Below are positions 32,898-42,300 of a DNA stretch of 64,000 bases, in pieces; the stretch's first letter is position 1; every line of letters begins with the position of its first letter. The DNA is from QHXN01 sp963785125 (GTDB lineage: Bacteria > Acidobacteriota > Blastocatellia > Pyrinomonadales > Pyrinomonadaceae). A program made the translations under genes and the position numbers. The notes beneath the pieces were generated by a model. That model made no database searches, had not been told where the DNA came from, and was given only the letters and a program-made list of their open reading frames with translations. The DNA is taken from NCBI GenBank assembly GCA_963785125.1, contig CAWATU010000001.1, forward strand, positions 620,001 to 684,000, read 5' to 3'.

Positions 32898-35071
32898 CCG
32901 AACTGCCCTCCCCTCTTATAGCGACGGTGCCCGACGGGTCGCCCCGCGGCCTTCGCCCACCCCTGACTGCGTTTCTCTTTCTCGCGCCGCTCCTCGTTCT
33001 CGGCCTTCTTCACCGCGTGACTGGCCGCCGCGACCAGTTCGGGGTAGGCCGCCGTACCCTTAGCTGCCTGCACGTTTTCTGGCCGCAGGTGTTCGGGCAG
33101 GCGCGCCTTAAGTCGCTCCCAGTCGCTCAGGCGCGCCGACGCCACGCCCCAGCGCGCCGCCATGTAGCGCTGCGTCGTCGCGATGTCGTCGAACTTCGCG
33201 AGGGGGCGCTGCTTCTTCGGTGCCTTGCCGCGCTCCTCCGCGGGGAAGTGCCACTGAACGTACTCCTGCCGCAGACGCTTGAAGCCCCACTGCGATTTCG
33301 ACGGCGTGACGAAGTAGCGGGTCTCGCCGGGCCGGCGCGCGAGCTGGTACTCGCCGTCCGGCGCCACGTAGACGAGGCGCGCGCGCCCCAGCAACTCCGG
33401 CCTGAACGGGTTCGGGTCGTGCGTGTCCGTCAGGTTGAAGTGGAATACGAGCTGCGAGCGCCCCTTGTCGAAGTCGAGGTCGGGGGAAGTCCACTCCTCC
33501 GCGTACTGCTCGGAGAGCACCGTGCGCGCACCCGTCTCGCCCCCCTGCTCGTGCGAGAAGTCCGACACGTCCGGAGTGCGGTTAAGGCCGAAGTCGCCGC
33601 GCACCCCGAGCGTTCGCTCGACCTCCGTATAGAACTTGACCGCCTCCTCCTCGCCGCAGCCTATCGGGTAGATCGGCGTCGCGCAGAAGACGAAGAGCGT
33701 GTCGGTGAAGGGCCACCCTTCAGAAGGCCGCGCGAACAGAGTGTAGGCCCAGATGTGCGTGTCGTTCTCCTCCTTCGCGCTCTGGCCGTAGTCGGAGACG
33801 CGGCCCCAGTTCCACGACTCGGGCAGGACGTAACGTCCGCCCGGCGTCTTGAAGTGGCGACCCAGCCCGTACGCCTCGAAGCCCCTGATCAGCTCCGACC
33901 ACGTAATGAAGCAGTACTCCTCGCGCAGATTCTTGATGACCTTGCCCGGCTGGCTCGCCTCGTAGTTGCGGTCAACCTCCGAGGCGATGGCCTCCTGCGT
34001 CATCGGCTGGGTGACGTAGCCGTGCGGGAGCGCCCTGTACCACCGCTCGTCCTTGCGCGGGTTGTCCCTCCAGTCGAGGACCAGCACGTTGGCGTTCTCG
34101 GCGTGCGTATCCTCGTAATACTGGTTGAGCGTGCCGAGGGGCGTGCCGAGCTTGATGACCGACTCCGAAGTCATCGACATCGCCGTGTTCTGCGTGTAGC
34201 CGCCGCCCGGCCACGACTGGAACTCGTCGGCGAGAACGACGGTCGCGCGCGACTGGCGCCCCACCCGGGCGGTCGGCGCATGGCCCGTGATCTGCGCGTC
34301 GTTCGCCGGGTTGGCGATGTTCATGTAGGGCATGTCGCGCAGCAGCGAGAAGCCCTCGGGGAGCATCCACGACGGCGTGAGGCGCAGTTGGAAGCGAATT
34401 TTCCCGAACAGCGTATTCTTGTCATTGTTCGTGTCAACGAGGTCTTCGGTCGCGGAGACCATGAAGGCGGCGAAGCCGGGGACGTAGAGCCACTTCTGCA
34501 CGATCCACCCCAGGGCGCCGACCGTGGCCCCCTCGTCGCGGCTTTTCTCGACGATGCCGGAGGTGTGGCGCACCATGACGGTGTTGTCCAGCCAGAGGAT
34601 GTACGGCTCCTGGTGCGGGTACGGGACGTAGGGCTGGACGGGCAGCACCGTGTTGCGCGGGTCATAGCCCCACGCGTAATACCTGAACCAGTAGAGCGTG
34701 TCGGCGGCACAGCGCCGGCTCTCCTCGTCGTAATCGGCCTGACATTGCAGGGAGGCGAGTTTCTCCAGCCGCTCGCGCGCGATCTCGGCGGCGCGCTCGA
34801 CCTGGAACTTGAGGTTGTCGGCCTTCCAGAGGTAGGCGTCCCGCTCGATCTCGTCGCGGGCCTCGGCCGCGAGGGCGTGGAGGGCTTCGAGTTCCGCCGG
34901 AAGTTTCTGGACGGCCGCGAGGCAGGCTTCAAGCTTGGCCGTGATGACGAAGTCGCCCCCGTCGCCGACCGGAGACTCCCTCTCGGTGACGAGGTTGAGG
35001 GCCGGCAGGATGCGCAGCATGGCGGCGAGCGCTCCGGGCGGCGGCGTGAATTGTTCTTCGGGCGTCGGCAT
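32894..35071 (-). CDS. Terminase large subunit
   Basis: This 725-residue motor packages DNA. The ATPase domain shows a phage-type Walker A (VEKSRDEGAT, residues 174-183) and Walker B (ATVVLADEF, 276-284), with a long N-terminal region (1-170) ahead of it. The C-terminal nuclease domain would span about 400-650; acidic residues are present but not assigned. The length is above the usual 450-600. It is directly downstream of the small subunit and overlaps the next gene by four bases. Confidence 0.85.
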   Translation of the reverse strand: MPTPEEQFTPPPGALAAMLRILPALNLVTERESPVGDGGDFVITAKLEACLAAVQKLPAELEALHALAAEARDEIERDAYLWKADNLKFQVERAAEIARERLEKLASLQCQADYDEESRRCAADTLYWFRYYAWGYDPRNTVLPVQPYVPYPHQEPYILWLDNTVMVRHTSGIVEKSRDEGATVGALGWIVQKWLYVPGFAAFMVSATEDLVDTNNDKNTLFGKIRFQLRLTPSWMLPEGFSLLRDMPYMNIANPANDAQITGHAPTARVGRQSRATVVLADEFQSWPGGGYTQNTAMSMTSESVIKLGTPLGTLNQYYEDTHAENANVLVLDWRDNPRKDERWYRALPHGYVTQPMTQEAIASEVDRNYEASQPGKVIKNLREEYCFITWSELIRGFEAYGLGRHFKTPGGRYVLPESWNWGRVSDYGQSAKEENDTHIWAYTLFARPSEGWPFTDTLFVFCATPIYPIGCGEEEAVKFYTEVERTLGVRGDFGLNRTPDVSDFSHEQGGETGARTVLSEQYAEEWTSPDLDFDKGRSQLVFHFNLTDTHDPNPFRPELLGRARLVYVAPDGEYQLARRPGETRYFVTPSKSQWGFKRLRQEYVQWHFPAEERGKAPKKQRPLAKFDDIATTQRYMAARWGVASARLSDWERLKARLPEHLRPENVQAAKGTAAYPELVAAASHAVKKAENEERREKEKRSQGWAKAAGRPVGHRRYKRGGQFG

Positions 35072-35521
35072 CTAATTCACTAAAAGCGATACGGCGTCCG
35101 GCTTGAAAACTGCGAGCGTGCGGATGGCCTCCTCGCGCGTACACTGCGAGGCGTCCATAACCTCTTTGACCGTGCGCTCGTAGAGTTCGCGTATCTCATA
35201 AGAGAGCGTGACGCGCTGTTGGGCCTTGCCTTCCGTGCGGTCGGCGATCTCCTTCGCGGCCTTCACGTCGCCACCTGCTGCGGCCACGAGCGTCCGCTCG
35301 GCGATGACCTCGGCCCACGTCCGCTTCTTCTCGTCGTCGGGGCAGGTCTGGGCCAGCATCCGGCGGTACGCGTCGGAGAGGAGCGCCGACTTGGGCCGCC
35401 CCTTCGGGTTGCCGCTCTGCCCCTTCTTGAAACGGTGCTCCGCTGGCGGGGCGGCGCCGCCGGTGCCGGTCTTGGGCTCCTCGCCGGGTTTCGACTCCTG
35501 TTTGACTCTCTTCGACGCCAT
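35072..35521 (-). CDS. Terminase small subunit-like protein (DUF5681-like N terminus)
   Basis: This 149-residue protein has the FKKGQSGNPKGRPK motif of DUF5681-type phage proteins, a basic DNA-binding N terminus, and a helical C terminus (KEIADRTEGKAQQRVTLSYE). It abuts the large subunit, which makes it the likely DNA-recognition subunit. Confidence 0.65.
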   Translation of the reverse strand: MASKRVKQESKPGEEPKTGTGGAAPPAEHRFKKGQSGNPKGRPKSALLSDAYRRMLAQTCPDDEKKRTWAEVIAERTLVAAAGGDVKAAKEIADRTEGKAQQRVTLSYEIRELYERTVKEVMDASQCTREEAIRTLAVFKPDAVSLLVN

Positions 35522-35731
35522 CTACTTACGCCTCAACAGTTCTGCGTAAAATGCCGATTGCGCGACCTGAAGTTTGCGCCCCGACTCAATAACCGCGGGC
35601 AGGACGGCGTTGATCTTGGCTAGGTCGAGGGTGGCTTTCGTTGCGACGGCGGGGACGGCGGTCGTCGTCGGTAAAAAGCGTAGCGCGGCAACGGCAGCGG
35701 GCAGCCTGGAAAGAAAGCTTCTCCTATTCAT
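35522..35731 (-). CDS. Twin-arginine-signal protein with capsid-arm-like C terminus
   Basis: This 69-residue protein starts with a textbook Tat motif (NRRSFLSR) followed by a hydrophobic, alanine-rich stretch. Residues about 36-67 (KINAVLPAVIESGRKLQVAQ, then SAFYAELLRRK) align with the N terminus of this phage's capsid protein (TINGILPKLITKGRNLVVAQ, then SRFFQEMDKVKK): IN..LP..I..GR.L.VAQS.F..E are shared. It lies between the gene at 35728 and the small terminase gene, overlapping the former. It may derive from partial duplication of the capsid gene. The function is unknown. Confidence 0.65.
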   Translation of the reverse strand: MNRRSFLSRLPAAVAALRFLPTTTAVPAVATKATLDLAKINAVLPAVIESGRKLQVAQSAFYAELLRRK

Positions 35732-36036
35732 CGCTCTTCCTCCCTCTCTGTCAGTCGTTGCAGCACTTTATCCGAGCGGAGGGCGACGAATTCGGCCTCG
35801 CGATTCTCTTCAAAAACTTCGACATTCCCGTGAATATGACATTGCTCCGTCGAGCCATCCTCGTAAGTGAAGTCTAAGCACACCACATCGCAATGCTCGC
35901 CGCGCTCATCCCAGCCCATCTCGACGGCCGTACATAACCTCGGCTTACGTCTCCGGCTCACTCGCAGGCGCTTGCCGACAAAAAGCGGTCTAAGTGCGCC
36001 GAGCAGCAACGGTTCAATGTCGAACTTCGTTGGCAT
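35728..36036 (-). CDS. Small phage protein, unrecognised
   Basis: A 102-residue protein with a hydrophobic/basic N terminus (LLLGALRPLFVGKRLRVSRR), then a beta-rich acidic half (HCDVVCLDFTYEDGSTEQCH). The ATG at 36036 follows GGAGAGG and lies 9 bp after the palindrome at 36045-36058. The end overlaps the next start by four bases. Confidence 0.6.
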   Translation of the reverse strand: MPTKFDIEPLLLGALRPLFVGKRLRVSRRRKPRLCTAVEMGWDERGEHCDVVCLDFTYEDGSTEQCHIHGNVEVFEENREAEFVALRSDKVLQRLTEREEER

Positions 36037-36044
36037 CGCCTCTC

Positions 36045-36058
36045 CCAAAACGTTTTGG
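36045..36058. repeat. CCAAAACGTTTTGG palindrome
   Basis: A perfect 14-bp palindrome in the short gap between the zinc protein at 36080 and the gene starting at 36036. Same core as the other dispersed copies. Confidence 0.75.
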
Positions 36059-36079
36059 CTACTGCTGCGCGTCCACTTG

Positions 36080-36283
36080 TCAATCATCTGCACTGTGCGC
36101 CGTCGCGGCTCGCATCTTCTCGGCAGGCTGATTCCAGGTGATATACCAATCCAGTCCGCCCAGCGTTTCCAGTATGCAGTGGGCGCACCAATGGTCCTCC
36201 TTCTTACCAACGGCCTTGAGCCAATGTTCGTCGTTGACGTAGAAGCAGTAATTGAACCGCCTGTCGCAACCTTCACAGGTCAT
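36080..36283 (-). CDS. Small zinc-binding protein
   Basis: This 67-residue protein has CEGC near the N terminus and CAHC near the middle, so it is a likely zinc ribbon. The ATG at 36283 follows AAAGGAT and lies 20 bp after the giant gene's stop. A longer open frame over this region overlaps the giant gene's end and is judged a shadow. The function is unknown. Confidence 0.65.
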   Translation of the reverse strand: MTCEGCDRRFNYCFYVNDEHWLKAVGKKEDHWCAHCILETLGGLDWYITWNQPAEKMRAATAHSADD

Positions 36284-36302
36284 ACGAACTATCCTTTCGT
36301 CT

Positions 36303-39300
36303 TCATCGGCTCCACGGGAACTGGTTCTCGCGGAAAGAGAGGTCTGCGGCGTCCACCGCCTCCCGCAACGCCGCGCCGTATCGCCCCCGCAGTGCGTCGC
36401 GCCTGAATTGCTCCGGACGCAGCCTCCGCTCGCGCGCCAGCAATCGGAGCGACCTAGCCAACTGCCGCGGCTGAGCACCGAATGCGCCTGCGACATATTC
36501 GACCGCGCCGGCGGTCCCTTCGCCGAGCACGCCCATCTGCCCGGCCTCATCCAAGTTGCGCGCGAAATCGTCAAACTCCTGCTCTTTAAGGTTGTCAAGG
36601 GTGAGGGCGATGTCTGCGGCCCCTACTTCGTCTATCTCCGGCCCTCCCTGATCACGGGCTCGCATGTCTTCAACGTTCGGACTCTCAGGCACATCTTCAA
36701 GGCGCATGCGCAGGGGGCTGCCCTTGATTTGACCCTCGTCAGAGCCCTCTGGCACCTGCTCGCCGTAGCGCCGCTCCTGCCTGCGCCGCTTCTGCGCGGC
36801 CTCTCGCGCGGCCCGGCGGCGTCTCCTCTCGGCCGGCGACTCCTGCTCGGCGGCCTTCTGCGGCTCGGTCTTGCGAAGCTCCTCCCTCTGCCGCTCAAAC
36901 TCCTTCTCCGCCTCACGGCGCTTCTTCTCCGCGGCCTCGCGCTCTGCCTTGTTCAACTGTTTCTGCCGGACGATCTCCTCGACAGACTTGCGCTCCTCCG
37001 GCGTCGCGTACTTCAGGACGTGCTCGATGTCGGCGAGGGCCTTGATGTCGCCGATCAACTCCTGGAAGCGCGTCTGCTCGCCCGCGTCCACGATGCGCCG
37101 CGCCCGGTGCTCCGTGATGAGACCGTCCTCGACCATCTGCCCGGTTTCGGCCTTCACGTCTTCGCCCCGGCGCGACCGTGCCTTGAGGTCGGCCGCGCGG
37201 TCGCGCACGTCCTTCGGCATGGAACTGCCGCCGGAGCCCCGGTAGGCGAAACGTGCCGCCAGCTTCTCGGCCCTCGTGGCCGGCGCGTCCTCGCGCTCGC
37301 GGTAGACGTTCGAGCCGAACCCGAAGAACTCCGTACCGTAGTGCGCGGCGGCGTAGCCGCCGCCGTGCTTGCCGGCCGTGGCGACCGTGTTCGACACGCC
37401 GAGCGGCAGCATCCGCGAGGCGAGCGCGCCGTCCCACCCGCCCCAGTGGAACTCCTTCCCCTCGAAGTCCTCGCCCGTGAACCAGTCGTTTGCGAGCGAC
37501 AGGTCGGGCCTCAGGCCCGACTTCACCCAGCGGCCCGCGGTCGCGCCCATCTTCTCGGCCGCCATCCCGCCCGTGACCTGCCCCGAGACTCCGCGCCACG
37601 CCTCCATCGCGAGGCGTGCGAGGAAGCGGTCTTGCAGGCCGACGCCGGAGGTGAGGTCTATCTTGAGGTCGCCCACTTTGACCTTGAGCCACGCGCTGTC
37701 GTCGGGGTCGTCCCAGTCAACCAGTCCGAACAGCGCCCCGAGCCCGAGGGCGAGAGCCACGCCCCCGCGCCACTTGAGGTAGTTCTTATAGACGACGCGC
37801 CGGGACGCGGCCGGGGCGGTGAGGAAGCCCGGATTCAAGGGGAGCGTGGACATCTGCAAGCGGGACATCCGGTACCGGGGGGCGAAGCTGAGGACGTTCA
37901 AGACGGCCTGTAGCGCCTTGGTCGCCTGCGCGTTGTGCGGGCCGATGTCGCCCCGGCCGCCGAAGATGTTGATGGCCCGCGCGATGGTGCGGAAGTCCTC
38001 CGGGTCGTCCTTCCACGTCTTCCCTTCGGTGCGCAGCACGTCTATCCACGCCGAGCCGACTTCCAGTCTGACCCGATCAAGCCCGGAGCCGTACGCCTGA
38101 TCTGACCGCCGCACGAGTTCGCCCGGCGCCTTGAGGATGTGCTTGACGATGGGGACTCGCCTGAGGCCGGGAATATTCCCGAGCTTCTCAATGTAGCCCT
38201 TGCCGCGGAAGAACTCTTCGCCCTCCTCGCGCCCTCCCGCGGTCGAGAAGTTGACGCCCGCCCGGACGAGCAGCGGGAAGTCGGGATGATTCTCGACGTA
38301 GTCGATGTTCTGCGCCGCGGGGGTGTCGAAGTAGCCTTTGAAGGTCTGGCGAATGAGGTCGGGCGCAGACCTCGGGTGCATGAGCGCGAGCGGGAGTCCC
38401 TGGCGGCCTATCCCCGACACGTCGGCCGAGGCCATCACGGAGAGGAAGATTGATTTCGGCGCGCCGAGGACTTCGCCGGCAATCGTGCGGGTGCGGCCGC
38501 GCTGCAAAACCTTCAGCTCCCGCGCGACCTCCTGACGGGCGCGCAGGGCATCGGCTCTCGCGTTCTGGTAGCTGACGAGGGCACGGTCTCTTTCGAGGTT
38601 CGACTGCGCTAACTTCTCCTTGAGGAGCGCGCCCCGCATGTCCTTTTCGGACTGCACGACGCGGCGGGCGGCTTCGAGTAGACGCGCACCGTCTTTGAAC
38701 GCCTCCCGGAGCTGACGCCCGGTCATGCCGGGGTTCTCGACGCGCATCTGCTCGACGAATTTTCCCGGCGTCATGCCGGAGACTGAGAGCCTGACTGCGT
38801 TGCGCGCCTGCTCTTCGGTCGTCGCAAGTGAGCCGATGGCGTCCACCAGCGCGGAGGGTTTCCGTGCGGCAGTGCGGCGCAGGCGTGCCAGTTCTTTGCC
38901 GAGCGACTTCACCTCCGCGCGCAAGGTCTCTAGTTCCGGCACGGGCGCCCCCGTCCTCTTCGCAGCGCGCGAGGTGTCGCCCTCTTCGATCTTCCGTCTC
39001 AGCGCCTCTATTCGCCGTTCGAGGGTGCGGATTTGTCGCGCCTCGGCCCTACGCTCACGTTCACGAACTCTCTCCGGCTGAAGGCGCTCAGTCTTGCCCG
39101 CCTGTCGGTTGTGCTCACTCGCGGCGACGCGGCGCAGGCGGCGGGCCTGCAACTCCCCGTGCGCAAGGTCTTCGAGTTCGAGGCGCCCGAGGTCGGGGTG
39201 CGCGGCGCCGAGGCGCGAGACGAGGCGGTCGAAGCGCGCCTGCGCGAGGGCGCTCCGGCGGAGCCTGACGGCCTGCGCGTGGATTTGGTCGAGGTGCGGG

Positions 39301-42300
39301 ACGACAGCCGCGCCGAACTCGCGCGTCATCGCGCCGCGCCACTCGCGCACCAGTTCCTCACGGGCGGGTCGAGTGGAGGGCTTCTGCTCTAAGAGGAGGA
39401 GCGAGCCGTAGCGTGCGAGGTCGGCGACTTGTCGCTCGGAGAGGGAGGCGGGCGGCGGGGACGCCTGCGGCGCAGCGTCTCCTTCGGCGCGGGCCATCAT
39501 CAGCGGCCCGCCGCCCATCCCGAGGCTCGCCTTGATCTGCGCCCGCAGCGCCTCCGCGTCCTCCGCGATGATTGCGCGGGCGGCCTGACGGACACGCTCG
39601 GCGGGGTCACCTTCGCGCGGCGCGCGGCGACGCGGCGCCACCTGTTCGCCCATCTCCTTCAGCCGCTGCTCACGGGCACGGATGCGGTTCCGAAGATTGG
39701 AGGAGAGGCGCTTGAGGCGTGCTACTTCCGACCCCTGCGCCCCTTCGGCCGCGGCCGCGGTCTCAAGGTCTTCACCCTTCTGCTTCACCCGCGCTCGCTC
39801 GCGCTCGGTCAACGGCTTGCCGCGCTTTTTCGCCAGCCGCTCCGCCGCCGCGCCTAAGCCCTCGACGGAATCTTCGAGGAGTTGCGCGGCGCGGATGAAC
39901 TCGCCGGCGCGGGTGAAGCGCTCGGCAACTTCGCGCGTCAACTCGCGCTGCCCCTCTATCAGGCGGGCAGCGTCGTCGGGGCGGGCCTCGGCCACCTGTG
40001 CGGCCGTGTCCTGTAGGGCGCGCGAGACGATTTTGAAGAGGAGGACGTGCTCGGCCCCGGGTCGCTCGACCGACTTGAGGAGGGCGACGGAGCCTTCCAG
40101 TCCGTGCTTTTCGAGTAGAGCCCTGGCATCGGCCGCAGCGACGCGGTCGGTGTGGACGCGGTAGAGGTCGTCGGCTGCGCGAAAACCCTGCTCGCGTAGA
40201 GTTGCAGGGAGGGAGCGCGGGCGCAGGTCGGTGTCTGCTACTTCGGAGCCTTCTGTCGCAGCATCTCCCTGAACTTCTCCCGTCGCTCCTCTTCCGGCAG
40301 GTCTTTCACTTCCTCTGCCAGCTTCACCGCCTCGGCCAGTGGCCTGCGATTCTGCGGGGCCTCTTTGGGCTTGATGAGTAAGCCTCTTCGCTTTTTCGAT
40401 TGCTTCTCTGACATGTTTCTCCTGCCTCTTGAAAGCGTTGAAGGCGTCGGGGCCGTTTCGCTCGACGTAAGAACGAGTCCAGCGCTCGATGTAGTCTACA
40501 GCCTCGTCTTCCGAGACGCCGAGCTTAGCATAGTCCCCGCCCGCGACCGTGGCTCCGGCCTCCTCGACGGCCAGCGCGTCCGAGGCGTTCGCGTACTGCG
40601 GAAGATGACCGTAGTAACGGCGCCACGCGATGGTAACGGGGTGCGCGGCAAGTGCTGCGAGTGATTCCGGGGCGTGACGCTCTACCAGCGCGCGACCTTC
40701 TGCGCCCTGGTAGCTTCCCTCATGAAAGAACTCGTGCGGCTCGACGGCGGGCGGGCCGGCCTCGAACTTGACGACCGCTGTTCCTTTACCGGCCCGAGCC
40801 GCCGCTGCGATCTCACGCGCGAGGCTGGCGAGGGGCCGTGCCTCTTCCTCGCTGTAGCCGAACTCCTCGGAGCGCAGGTCGGCGGCCGTCTCGGACAGGG
40901 TGCGGACGACGGCGCGCGCCTGCGCTGGGTCGAGGAATATCCCGTCGAAGGCCGCCGCGGAGTCCAGGCTTTCGAGGTCGGGGGAGAGGGCGCGGCGCAT
41001 GATCTCCGCGCCGTAGGCGTTGACCGTGACGAGATTGTCCTCACGGCTGGCGCTGACGTGCGGGGCGAGGTCTGAGGCGTATTTGACAGAGCGTAGCGCC
41101 TCATCCACGCGCGCCATTCTCAGGATGTTGGGGTCTACGGGGTCGAAGGTGCCGCGGTTGCCGGTGGCGGACTTGATCTGCACTGAAGAGAAGGGGATAA
41201 AGACGGTACCCTGACTTGCAAAGTCTCGTAGAAGGCCGAACGCATCACCCGTCCCCGCCTTTGCGTTTCTCAGGATGATGCCGTCCACACCTTCTCGGAT
41301 GAGGTGTTCGCGCCACGCCTTCGCGCCGCCGTTAGCCCGAATGCCCTGAATCAGCGCCGTCATTCCGTCCACCGGGGCGGCAAATCGAGCCCCGTGATGG
41401 CCCAGTTCCAGCGGGGACTTAATGGCCACATAAAGCGGCATGACGTTGCCGTCCTCGCCCCGGCCGAAAGCCCCCGCAACTTCCGGCGCAGACGTGGTGA
41501 AAATGCCGATCTCATTGTCGGTGAGCGTGTCCGACAACGGGTGGCGGACGGGCGCCTCCGGGTCAAAGGCCGTGAAGTCTTTATTAGTCCCGTGATAGAC
41601 GACGAGAGGAGCGCCCGATTCGTCAACAACCTTCGACCCTTCAAACCACCTCTTGAACTCCGGCGTCTCGGTGACTGCCGCGCGCGCCATCTTGAGCGGA
41701 GAGGCGCCACCGAACGCCGCCTCAAAAGACTCTTCCTTCGTCGGCGCCCCGAACAGCCCGCCGCCGCCCCTCGCGAGGTCGTAGTCGTTGGCGTACGCCT
41801 TGAACGGGCGCGCCGCCTGCACGGGGCCGCCCTGCAATGCCTTCGCGATGCTCAACTCTTCCGGCGCGTAGTCGCGCGCGCGCAGCATCGAGGGTTGGGC
41901 CGCCAACTCGTCGAGGTTCTTCTGGCCCGTCGCCTTCGCCTCTTGCAGCAGGTCGATGGCGTTGCGCAGCGGCTCCGTGATCGACCACTCCGTCCCGTCG
42001 AGCCTCGTGACCGGCGCGGCGATTCTCTCGACGTTGCGGCGGAGCGCCGACCCGGCCCGCTCCATCTGGTCGAGGTCGCGGAAGATGCGGCCCGTCAGCA
42101 TCCGCTCGATGCGGCGCTTACCTTCCGGCGTGACCTTGTCGCCGTTCAAGAGCGTGTTCCGCTCGCCCCCGGCGAAGACGCCGTCGGAGACGAGGCGGTT
42201 GACTACCTCTACGCCGCGCTCGTCCAGCACGGACGCCAGGGTCGCGCCCTCGCCGCCCGCCTCTATCTGCCGCGCCAGGTACTCGACGGCCTCGGGCGAG

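Noticed and set aside
32927..35083. Long open frame on the plus strand across the terminase gene
   Set aside because: It is antisense to a clear terminase gene with intact motifs; in GC-rich DNA the opposite frame is often open.
36283..36598. Extension of the small zinc protein into the giant gene
   Set aside because: The added part overlaps the end of the giant gene and looks like a shadow frame; a good ribosome site exists at 36283.
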